A stretch of 64,000 nt of DNA from Teratosphaeria epicoccoides. Taxonomy: Eukaryota > Ascomycota > Dothideomycetes > Mycosphaerellales > Teratosphaeriaceae. How positions within the stretch are numbered: the stretch's first letter is position 1; every line of letters starts with the position of its first letter. Where the stretch lies: positions 1 through 64,000 of the forward strand of contig JADDMT010000110.1 of assembly GCA_021401465.1 (NCBI GenBank), read 5' to 3'. The notes below the pieces were generated by a model. The model saw only the letters and a program-made list of their open reading frames with translations, had not been told where the DNA came from and searched no databases. The translations under genes were made by a program, and so were the position numbers. This document shows, one piece after another, positions 10,326 to 20,500 of the stretch.

Positions 10326-11449
10326 CTAGCCATGTTTTCTTATATGCTTCGAGTACCTACACGAGCTTGACATCAGAATTGTAGCAGGGTCTTGTCTAGA
10401 AGCATTCAAGCTAGTAGAAGCATTTAGAGAGAAGCCTTTGTGTTGTTCTAGTGTCAGAAATTTGATTGTACGAGATCTCGTATAGCAAGCTAAACACTCG
10501 TACACCCTTCTAAAGCTAACATGACATAGATTATATAAATGAGCTCTTACTTAAAACCATGATTAGGAACAGCATCTAGAGATAAGAGGTTAACTAGAGC
10601 ATTCGAGATACTGTCTACGTTGCTACAATGTCGGATTAATAAGTAGACGAGATATCGTATAGTAGACTAAGATCTTGTAGCTTTACCTTACGCTAGCTAT
10701 GCGCTAAAGGCGTTACTAGTGCAGGCATCTAAGGACCGCACGAAGATGTGCTACAGGCGGGACATCTCGTTACTAACGACATTATGCTAGAGAGTAGCGA
10801 ACAGGCTAAGAGATACTATTAGTACTATGAAAACTTTGCGTAAAGCCTAGATCGTAGCGTCCTGACTACTCTGCGCCTGTCCTGTATCCAGAGTATGCAG
10901 TACGAAGCGATATATAGCGCGGCTGTATTGTAGGTATAGAAAGTGTTAGCTAATGTAGAGAGGGTCCTAGGCCTGCTAGGCCTACTACAAGAGCAGCGCA
11001 AGGCGTTCGACATGATTAAGGTTACGAAGGCATCTACGACAGACGTCAAGGAGAAGATTAAAGACAAGGTGCTGCCGCTTTTGTAGGTACGCTTAGCCGT
11101 AGCCAGAAGGAGCAGCCTAGATAGTAACAATTCGCTGACTACAGTTAGGTCTAGTAGGGGTAGACAGCAAGCGAGGAGGAAAAGATGCTAGAAATAGCAT
11201 AAAGCAGAGTTTAGTTTTGTTAAGTTACTAATGAGAAGAGGGCAGGCTTGACTGTTAGGATAGTAGATACAAAGCACGATGTAATAATGTAAACAAACCT
11301 AATGTATTAGTGTAATTTTCCGTTAATCTAAGCACTATTAACAATCCCGTGCTTTTACTTTGAATTCAAGTTGTGATGACCTAGCGTGATAGATGATGCT
11401 ATACTAGACTAGTAGTATTAATATTAGCTCACGATTATGCGAAGCCTGT
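10326..11449. other. Decayed DNA with a relic plus-strand frame near 10930-11180
   Basis: Between about 10930 and 11180 the plus strand reads as a charged, helical, protein-like frame (fragments ERVLGLLGLLQEQRKAF and DVKEKIKDKVLPLL) interrupted by TAG codons that CAG would explain. The minus-strand ORF at 10825-11130 is its shadow. Isolated satellite cores (acgagatctcgt at about 10470, gacgagatatcgt at about 10638) also occur. Family unknown. Confidence 0.35.
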
Positions 11450-11760
11450 ACGCTATACAAAATCTCGTCTTCTCTTGTATAATATCCTGTCTGCTATACT
11501 AGATCTCGTCGTCATTCTATCTGCGGTGCGATACCTGATCTTAGTGTACGAAGTCTCGACTATCTGCCTGCCATTCAAAGTCTCGTCTATCTGCCTGTAG
11601 TACGAAATCTTGTCTATCTCCCTACAGTACAAAATCATGTCTATCTCTCTATTGTCTAGAAGCTCGTCTATGTCCGCTATCCTGTCTGTAGTACAAGATC
11701 TTGTCTAAATATCCTGTCTTTAATGCAAGAGTTCGTACCTATACGAGATTATATCTGTAG
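11450..11760. repeat. Satellite block D (about 27-30 bp units)
   Basis: Degenerate units with consensus near tagtacgaaatctcgtctatctgcctg. It has the same core as blocks A-C with a different, longer spacer. Minus-strand ORF 11453-11638 is translated repeat. Confidence 0.8.
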
Positions 11761-12448
11761 CATAGTAGTTACAGGAGACGCTGTCATGCCGCTTACTAGA
11801 CATGCACCTGACGTATCATCTAGTAAGGCCTGTATTGTCTGATTAAATCTTGGCATAAGCAGACAATGAGTGATTGTTAGCAGCTTGAAAAGAGTAGTCA
11901 GGATAAGTCATCTAGTATCTAGCTACTAAGCTTGCAAGCATGGCGATTGCTTAGGCCCTTAGCAACTACATACACTTGCACATCAAGACAGGTTACTTCG
12001 CTATATCTACAGTGTCCTATCGTGAGGTAACTAGCACTAGCCATGTGCTAGATCGAAACCCGCGACTTAAAGCAGCATTCCTAAACTCTTAGATATAGAC
12101 GAGCGAGACCCTAGTAGTAGTCACGGACGATGGCGGCTAGGAGTCGCTACTAGAGGAGCGACTGTCACGCTGTCGATACTATCCAAATTTAGAATAAGAA
12201 GGGAGGGAGGACTATTACCTCTGTAATGCTATCTAGCTACAAGTCATGCTAATAGATCTTCGTATACTCTTTGTTCTTTACCTGATCTCATCTAGCAATT
12301 AACGACGACAATTCGAACCGGTTCATCGACGACGACGCAAGCTAAAAATTGATTAATTGCATTAAAAGTTTTCTGCATGCCTAGCTAAAATAGATGATAG
12401 TGCCTTTCACATTCCTATCTCGCTCAACTGAAGCGCTGCTAGCATGCC
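11761..12448. other. Decayed DNA, nothing identified
   Basis: TA-rich sequence with dense stops in all frames. No motif, repeat array or gene recognised. Confidence 0.5.
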
Positions 12449-12802
12449 GCCTACAAAGGTCGCCCTATGACATAAAATGCCTCTATATTGCGACCTAGCT
12501 AGTACTAGTAATCCGCGAATAGCCTGACCTCATAGGATGCAGTGTTAATGACCTCGACCTTAGGTGTCTGCTTAGNNNNNNNNNNNNNNNNNNNNNNNNN
12601 NNNNNNNNNNNNNNNNNNNNNNNNNNNNNNNNNNNNNNNNNNNNNNNNNNNNNNNNNNNNNNNNNNNNNNNNNNNGCCTACAAAGGTCGCCCTATGACAT
12701 AAAATGCCTCTATATTGCGACCTAGCTAGTACTAGTAATCCGCGAATAGCCTGACCTCATAGGATGCAGTGTTAATGACCTCGACCTTAGGTGTCTGCTT
12801 AG
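12449..12802. other. 100-N gap bounded by an identical 127-bp sequence
   Basis: Ns occupy 12576-12675, exactly 100. The 127 bases before the gap (12449-12575) are identical, base for base, to the 127 bases after it (12676-12802). A round 100-N gap is a conventional unknown-size gap. A flanking identity equal to a common maximum k-mer size (127) is what two overlapping contigs give when a scaffolder fails to merge them. The true sequence is probably continuous with one copy. Confidence 0.95.
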
Positions 12803-13749
12803 TTAGTCAAGGAGACTATCCTTTGACAGCGTATGGATTAGTCTGCTCTAGTGAAATAGTAGTCATACTCGCGGCTACATTAAGGATAGCACGGAATTCC
12901 GTAGTAGTAATGACCCGTTGCTTGTCGTTTATGACGATAGTAGTGCTAGCCTCGCGCTAGTAAGGTATGCTAGAAAGATTGTAGTGTCTATGCCTTAGGG
13001 TTACATCAGCATAATGCAAAGGGCTCCGAAACCTGCTAATAAGCTCGCTGTTACTAAGTTTACTCCGTACTGTCGTTAGAGACTAGAAGATCTCACATAG
13101 CAGTGTCAGTAGTAGAGTGCTACCCTCAAGCTAGTGCGGGGCGCACAAGGAGCTATTAGAATCATACTATGTAGTGTTCGAGGAATTACTGACATTACTA
13201 GTAGAACTAGCACGAAAGTTGTCGAGATCTTGCTTCTCGTTTTCGCTGTCACTACTGCTATATTCTGCCTTATCGTTGTCAAGGATAAGGTAGTCATCTA
13301 CATTGCTACTGCTAGCAGTAGAAGTTTTCGGCTCTAGGTCATCTGAACCCGACGTACTTAGCCTAGAAGTACTGTTAAACTACAAGCTAGATCTTCGTAT
13401 AATGCAGAGATACTACTATCATTACTTTTGTCTTTGCTGTCCTTATCTCTGTCCCTTCCGCTACTATTAGAGCTACTTAGTAAAGTCGACTTCGCTCGAT
13501 TAGCCCGAGAATTGCCAGAGTCATAGATACAAGCCAAGATATTTGCTTGGTTAGAGACTAGGCTAGCTAAGGTTCGATTACTAACACTCGATGTAGATCT
13601 AGTGCTAGAGTTAGAGGACTAGCATTCGATGTCTCTACTCTGTCTATTAATGCAAAGAATCCTCTGCTTTTCTATTAATCCATTATTAAAGCACTTGTCG
13701 ACGTTAGTAGTTCGTGAAGACTTGTTCTCCAAGTAGCCCGCAAGCTACT
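12803..13749. other. Decayed TA-rich DNA, nothing identified
   Basis: Stop-dense in all frames, with TAG and CTA strings frequent. ORFs at 13106-13337 on the two strands overlap each other and lack motifs. No gene supported. Confidence 0.45.
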
Positions 13750-14340
13750 CGCTAACTCGCTGTTAGTACGGTGCGGTCTATGGGCCCGCGACACTAGCTA
13801 GAGGACAGCCCTAACGCCATGGCAGCTTACTTAATACCTGAGCTAGTCGTTTGTCGGCCTGTCACTCCTCATCGTTGTAGAGATTCCAGACAGTACACTA
13901 ATTCCCAAATTGGACAATCTACTAACTAGCGACAGCATCCCTTGTCTCACTGAGCGCAGGCTAGAGCGCTTTCGTCATAATTTCACGGCCGATGCGCTTC
14001 ACAATATTCTCCGCAAAGATCTCTCAGAGCTTCAAATTTGTCGTGTCTAGGTCAAGCGACTCGAGAAGCCTGACTAGTTGCTCTGGCGTTAGCAAAGATT
14101 ACGCAAGGACAGTTTCGTGTACACAGAAGACAGCCAGGTTGTAGATCTGCTCGGGTTCTAGTAAGAAGTTGCCGAACGAAATATGTTTCTTGCTAGTCGG
14201 TCTACTAAACTGCCGAACTAGGAGCTCATCGTCGATTGCGGTATCGCCAGATGTTGTCGAAAGGTTGTCTCGAGTCCGGGCATGAGTGCAAGCCACATGC
14301 ATTGTGTCTGATTCGAGGACAACAATGATCGAGCCTGACT
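13750..14340 (-). pseudogene. RIP-damaged coding relic, family unknown
   Basis: The minus-strand frame that is open at 14099-14302 (ATG at 14302) keeps protein-like sense downstream to about 13750 if TAG/TGA are ignored: SLLTPEQLVRLLESLDLD, then KRIGREIMTKALQPALSE, then a Gln/Asp-rich stretch. The frame also extends upstream of the ATG (IIVVLESD). Each stop is explained by a CAG, CAA, CGA or TGG precursor. I do not recognise the protein. Confidence 0.45.
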
Positions 14341-15404
14341 AACCTTCCGCGCAAGACTCGCCAAAATGCTCGAAAACTACTCTGCGGCACGCATCAGGCT
14401 ACTTTTCTGGCAACTTTCCGTCGATCATCAGAGAGCGGCTCCGCAAGCCGCCGCGAGAGCAGCATCGACTACAGTGCTGCTAGCCTGGCCCGCGCAAAGA
14501 GGGACACCGGCAAGAAGAAGGGTTAGAAAGGTACTTTGTTGATCCGGCAGACATTTGAGAATAATCAGCTGACCTCTGGGAATGGGAAGCTAGCAGCACA
14601 TTACGGCCGGGCCGGAGCATGACCACGAATCCAATCATACGGCGGAGTCAGATGCAAACGACGAGGGCACGTCTCTAGTCTCACCACGAATGACGACTCA
14701 TATTAAGCCCGAAATCATCTGGCCGAGCGACAAGAGCACCAAGGCTAGCACTAAGGTCCAGGACAAGAGCAAGGACAGAAGAGCGGAGAGCCCAATGCCA
14801 ATTTTTGAGTGTCGCATCATGGTAGGGATTGTTCCGAAGTGTTAAGTGACGGGTCCATCATGACGGAGATCGAGGACGCCAAGATTGAATGATTAGGATG
14901 AAGGTTGGAGGATTATAGCCTCTTGTGTTTCTTGCGATGAATTAATCAGGGTAGGGCGGGATCAGGATGGCAGTTGCTTGATGCCGGAACACGGAATGAT
15001 GGATGCTAAAATGTCTCGTTTGCGTTTTGAGGGAGAGCCGGTGATGTGGTGTGTTGAACGCGGATGTCATGATTCTGATAGCCCTGCTCCTGACGTCTCT
15101 ACGGCAAATGCCATTGCAATGTTAGCCACTAGCGATGGCGATGAGTCTCAAGCTCGTCTAAAGCCTCTGGGTAAGATGCGGCAGAGTAGACGGATACAGC
15201 CTGTATTTCGGAGTAGCGATGGTTTTCTTCGATGTATTGTAGCCTATTCGCGAGGTTCTGCTCGTTACGTAAACAATATCTTCGTAGCGAGCGAGTATCT
15301 CGCTCATGCGGCGCAGCAATTTCCATGAAGCTGCACGCCATTCAGTTGTCATCGACGTGATGATGAGATCTACTAAAGTCACCTGTCAATAGATGCGCTC
15401 GTAG
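14341..15404. other. No recognised gene
   Basis: Less TA-rich than the flanks. A Lys/Ser-rich stretch reads on the plus strand around 14650-14830 (SDKSTKASTKVQDKSKDRR) and a 116-codon ORF lies at 14978-15328, but neither has a recognised domain or a splice context. Possibly fragments of a decayed gene. Confidence 0.35.
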
Positions 15405-15620
15405 GCAGAATCTTGTACAGACAGAATCTCGTATGAACAGAATCGCGTATGTACAAAATCTCGTGCAGACAGAATCTCGTGGATAGCAATTCGACAAATT
15501 TTCGTATACACGATAGACAGAATCTCGTATAGACAGAATCTCGTACAGACAGAATCTCGTATGGACAGAATTTCGTATGGACAGAATCCCGACGCAAATC
15601 TTGCGAACGTAGTCTCGCAT
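15405..15620. repeat. Satellite block E (16-bp units)
   Basis: The best part is four 16-bp units at 15516-15579 (gacagaatctcgtatg with one or two changes each), flanked by more degenerate units from 15405. It shares the GAATCTCGT half of the core found in the other blocks with the shortest spacer of the set. Minus-strand ORFs 15342-15651 are translated repeat. Confidence 0.88.
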
Positions 15621-16259
15621 GAGCGAGTCCAGATCTAGGATAAACTAACAACGACAGAATACGGGTATGTCGCGTCTTCCTCCTGTCGCGACCGAAGGGA
15701 CCAAAGGACGAATCACGATACTACACTTTACTTGCATTTAATAGCTATGCGAAGGCAGCTGTACTCTGTAGTCATGTTGACATTGTTAGCGTCTTGGACA
15801 TGTGAACGAGAATCGGGCTCTAAGCACCTGCGCGTCCTCATGCATCGATGCAGTACGCGTACAATCTATAATGTATGTATCTACACACGGTATCGACCAT
15901 TCTTCCTTCTATGCCGCGGCATACATGTCTCGAATTGATTGTGGCCTGTCATCTTCTCTAGCAAATATGCTGTGCTGTACCGTCTACCGAGGTGGAAATG
16001 GCAAGGCAAGGCGAGGCAAGGCACAGCCAGGCAAGTAGGAGGTACTATCGTTTCATCCTCAAACTTCTTTGCTCCCTGATATAGATCGCTCCTCGCATCC
16101 ATGGGCCGCAAATACCACGCCGACATCCCTATCGTCGACCGCGATTTCCGCTCCTATAGTCCTCCCCTCTCTACCCTCACAGACGGCTCATCTCGGCGCC
16201 TGCTACGACCGCTAAGCAGACAATGACGCGTAGTTTGTCTAAGAGAGCTGCCTGTAGTA
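15621..16259. other. No recognised gene; short AAGGC run
   Basis: Contains a short pentanucleotide run (ggcaaggcaaggcgaggcaaggc) near 15998-16021. A 41-codon plus-strand ORF with an ATG at 16101 (MGRKYHADIPIVDRDF) has protein-like composition, but I cannot support it further. Confidence 0.4.
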
Positions 16260-16289
16260 AAGGAGAGTGTAATCGTCTTAAGCTAAATC

Positions 16290-16830
16290 ATCTGCATTAG
16301 TCTGGCGCAAAGGGAAAGCACTAGCCCAAGAAGGTTTTAGCATTTGTCGAGGAGAGTTTAGAGGGCAGGAGGAGATAGAAAGAGCGCCCTGTGACAAGAC
16401 TAAAAGAGAAGGAGGACGGCGATGACAGCGATGACGGCGATGAGGTCGATGAGGCGGAGGACAATACGAAAAGGGAAGGGGACGCAACAGACTTGCAGGT
16501 AGTAAAGCTTACTAAGACTGCTGAAGTTAGGAGCGAGAAGTCAAAGGCCCAGAAGTCGAAGCCTACGCCTAAGCCTAGCTCCTCAAAGGCCGACATATAC
16601 AAGACCGACAAGTCCACGAGCGCTGCCGGAGGCGGCAAGACAGCTGAGATCTACACCAACTAAACCTCCTCGTCTGACGACAGCTACATCCTCCCTAGCC
16701 TCCTCACGTATAGTCTGGAAGCCGCTACCGCCTCAAGCGCCTTCGAGCTCCTCCTAACTGCCCTCGTCAACTCTTCCGCGTAGCCGCAGCAGCCCCTTAA
16801 TGCCTACTACCTCTAGCCCTGCCCGTTACT
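16290..16830 (+). pseudogene. Relic of a Lys/Asp-rich protein
   Basis: One plus-strand frame is protein-like across this interval: KKVLAFVEESLEG, then an Asp/Glu-rich run (DGDDSDDGDEVDEAEDN), a Lys/Ser tract (EKSKAQKSKPTPKP), and, after a TAA at about 16661, SYILPSLLTYSLEAATASS. The stops are TAG or TAA and fit CAG/CAA precursors. The uninterrupted part (16391-16663) begins at GTG, not ATG. Family not recognised; it could be a gag-like transposon product. Confidence 0.4.
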
Positions 16831-17408
16831 ACACATCCGCAATACATCGCTAACACTGTAGTCATCTACACCTTCAGGGTCTACAACGTTGAAACAGTCA
16901 CGTATCCGGGAATCTCAGCAGGCGGCAAGCTGCCGCCATGGCCGAACAAGTAAGACGAGCAGGAACGGTGCGCAAGGGTGTTAGTCAGGGCGCAGGCAGT
17001 CCAGTTCCATGCTAGGTGGGATTTGGAGGTGAGAGTAAGGGCTGAGACCAGGGATCTAGAAGCACTTTCGAGGCCTAGGAGGACGTCGGGCTGTGCGAGT
17101 AAGCGGCTCGATAGACAGCAAGAAGAGGAAGAAGAGTTTTGAGCGGGATCTGGGTGCATGAGGGATAACCGCCGTGGTTTGCACGTAGACTCGGTGTCTA
17201 ACTGCCGTTTCAGTTGGCATTGAAGACCAAGATATGGATGCAATATAGCCGCAAGTACGTACGCTCGCCGCCGGGCCTCTCCTGCTCGCGAACTTCCCCT
17301 GCTCGTGAACGCTTCCTATTGGCACGTTGCTCGTCATCATCGGGTAGGAGATACGTACAAGACTAGCATTCCCGCCATTATCTTGCCATGTGTCTGATGA
17401 TCGTCTAC
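16831..17408. other. No recognised gene
   Basis: Minus-strand ORFs at 16881-17243 and 17056-17535 overlap each other, lack motifs and run into the adjacent 19-bp array. Nothing else seen. Confidence 0.4.
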
Positions 17409-17516
17409 CCAGATTTTGTATTGCGGACAAGATTTCGTACTGCGGACAAGATTTCGTACTGCGGACAAGATTTCGTACTGCGGACAAGATTTCGTACTGT
17501 GGACAAGATTTCGGAC
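17409..17516. repeat. Satellite block F, 19-bp tandem array (5 units)
   Basis: Five units of tgcggacaagatttcgtac: 17422-17440, 17441-17459, 17460-17478 and 17479-17497 are identical, and 17498-17516 has two changes. A partial unit precedes it. The AAGATTTCGT part matches the core of the other satellite blocks. All six frames are open through it, giving five spurious overlapping ORFs. Confidence 0.96.
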
Positions 17517-17528
17517 TGCCGAAAGCTC

Positions 17529-17568
17529 GGTCCACCGCGCGAACGAGTTTTCGTTCGCGCGGTGGACC
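17529..17568. repeat. Perfect 18-bp inverted repeat with a 4-nt loop
   Basis: The arm ggtccaccgcgcgaacga (17529-17546) is followed by loop gttt (17547-17550) and the exact reverse complement (17551-17568). It starts 12 bp after the last unit of the 19-bp array and is GC-rich in otherwise decayed DNA. There is no T-tract or ORF end to make it a terminator. Confidence 0.97.
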
Positions 17569-20500
17569 ATGCGCCTAAAAATTTCTTTGAAAAACTGATA
17601 TATGCTGCCAAACCGCGAGACCTTACAGCCGAGATCTTGTACAGCATCACTGCCTGAATCTCGGCCGCGAGATGTTGTACTGCCTCACTGCCGGAAGCCA
17701 TCTTATTGTAGCTGGATTGCGACGAGAGCGGTTGATGTCCGCGGAAGTTTTGAGAGTGTTGGAAGGCGGAAATCCACTACACTCGTTACAGCTTGCCCGC
17801 TTCCCCACGACGCGATAGTCAGACAGGACGGGCACATCGATGAGGGAGAGCGCCAGGCGGGATTGGAGCGAGGACAAGCCCCGGGTTTGTGGTCGATCAT
17901 GCGATTATAGACTGTCATCACATCTAGACGAGCCTCTAGAGCAAGTCTTATGCAAGTTTCAGGCCAGCTCCATCAGTGCGATCTAAAGGGCGACCAGAAG
18001 CCCGTCCGCGGCGATGGTGATATTTGCCTCCTGCTGTTAGACATCACATCTTTGCCCTTCCCCCATGGCCTGCAGCAGGGCGTACTCGACCAGGAAGGTG
18101 ATTGCATCCCTCGGCTTGCGCAGCAGGAGATGCTGCCTCGTTGATTACCGTTGCCCTCGAGCTCGAAGACTCGGGCTTTCAGAGGAAGAAGACGGTCAAG
18201 ATCCTGTTGTTTCCTCTAATGCGCACATGGCCTTGACATCGAAGGGATGCAAACTAAGTCTATGTCGAGGACACATAATAGACTCACAATTGCTGCATAA
18301 GCGATGCTGGCCTTGTACAACACCGTTATCATCTCTATGCCTAAAAAGAAGGCGAAGACGCAGTCAGGTACGGGTTCGTGTACGGCCCCATGACCAGGAC
18401 ACGCAGTTATGTTAGGGCCCAGGACCTACGTTAGGCGCCGAAGACGTGGCACCAGCAATACCACTGGCGATTCCGATACTATGCCTCTAGCGCGGCAGAC
18501 AGGGCTCGGCCATACAGTACATGAATATCTGCGGACGCGATCCCGGGCTCTCTGACAAATCCTTTGGTTGTCGCGGCTATTAGTCTAACCTACCAATTAA
18601 CAAGCCGCGCAAGAAGGGTACCCAGATAGGTCCATCATCACCGGTTGCCGCAGGTCCATCTCGCGTACCCGCACAAGCTGCCCTAGGTCCGTCTCGTCCG
18701 CAGGCATTTATTCTGTCAGGGACACTAGGTGCGAACGCGCCGCGACCCATTGGCATTTAAGGACAACACGCCGAATCAAGAGGGCAAGCGCGGGAACATG
18801 GAGGTGACAAAGCGGCGCCGCTGATTCACGGAGCTAGCTACATCTCAGCTGCGAAGTCTGTTCCATGCCACGCTAACGACCAGACGCTGGCAGCACGTCG
18901 GTGTACCACACCTGCTACTGTTGCGAGCACGGTATTGTGGACAATGACCTCAATACCGAGACCAAATCCCATGTCTTGTGCCGGCCCCTACGTGACTGAC
19001 TCGAGCATTACGCCTTTTATGGCTCATCAGCTGCAGGGCGAGGGTTGGGTCAATCACTTCAGATTCCTGACGGGCGCAATTTCTTGCCGCCGTCCAGCTA
19101 CAACTACGCCGCTGTCGTGGTCCTCTCAGCGCACTTCCTCGTCACTAAGAGCAGCCAATGCCCAGCGTCCACGGGACACGCAGGCTCAGCAGCTCCTTAC
19201 TCAGAACGATCCACCCCTCGCAATCGACTTGGGCCCTACCGATAATCATTTCGCCAACCATCTCGCGCCTACCGAGCAAGACAAGCAGATGTTCGACAAG
19301 TTGAGCAATGAGCTCGGCGGTGGCTTTTTGACTTGCTACACTCGCTGCGGAGAGCGGTAGTCTGGCATCATCCTACACGACCAAGACGGACATTGACGCT
19401 GCGTCTCATGAGCTCGTAGTGGTGCAACGCCGCATCTCATGTCTGCCTAGAACAACATGGACTCATACTCATGGTCCATAGCGCTGACACCGTTGGAGGC
19501 TGTCGAGGAGCCGCTTATTGCGCGAGACTATTGCTCCCTAGAGATATGGGAAGTGCGGGTCCTGTAATAGAAATACAGCTCCCATGCTATCGACTGCATG
19601 AGGGACATTGCCAAGGTGTATCGCACGCGACCTCAACTGTCAAAGAGGCTAGACTTAGCACCGCTTGGGTCGAACTACCAATCACGTCGACCAGGCTCTG
19701 AAAGAGTTCAGGATGCGTCAATGGACAGTTCGCTGTTAGCTCAAATAGCTTCCGCGGAACCATTCTGGTTAACACGACATCGTTGTCGGTGAAGAGGCAC
19801 CAGGCACTCTCACAGTCGCTAGGCGCTGGAATGATTAATGATGGCGAAGATGTCCATGACGAGAGAAATAGGTGAGTACGAGCCTGAGGGCGGAGTCATC
19901 GGATACTGCGGCTAGCGCTCATGCTGATGAAGACGAAGGAGATGATGAGCATGACGCTGGCTTCGATGGTGCCGCAGTGCCGAATATGAACCCCAACAAT
20001 GGCGCATTGCTCGAGCCTCCAGAGCGTCTGCGAGCTCGTCATAGCCGCCCTGCTGGTCGCGTTGCTCCTGCCAGGCCTGTGTAGACTAGTGAGAATGATG
20101 ATGTTCCTGCTTCTCAGGAGGACTTCTATGTCGGCTCGCGGTCTATTGTGGACAAGCTCCCCGTGCAGATCCAAGCTTAGCAACAAATGATCGTGGAGAC
20201 GTACAGAGCCCGAACGGGCTAAGCCAGCACCTCGACAGTGGAGTTGTTCTCGCAGAGCAGCTAGAGGAAGAATGCCTCGCAGAGCATGCAGAAGACTACG
20301 TGACAATGCCATCGAGCAGCTAGAGCCGGATCCGCGTTTGACAATGCCGCCTCTGACAATGCCGCCTCTTGTGGGGTAGTCTTTGTCTGGATGTGGCCAT
20401 TCTCAGCCGTTGCTATCGCGGGCATTCCCGATACTATATCCACGAGGCCTGGCGAACACTCCGCATCCACACTTCCTGGAAATATCATGACGCGATGACG

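Noticed and set aside
12449..12802. 127-bp repeat as a genuine tandem duplication or transposon long terminal repeat
   Set aside because: Exact identity ending precisely at the N borders and a length of 127 fit assembler overlap better than biology.
17529..17568. Hairpin as a transcription terminator
   Set aside because: The setting is eukaryotic, there is no T-run, and no gene ends at it.
17337..17701. Five overlapping ORFs on both strands
   Set aside because: Translations of the 19-bp array at 17422-17516.
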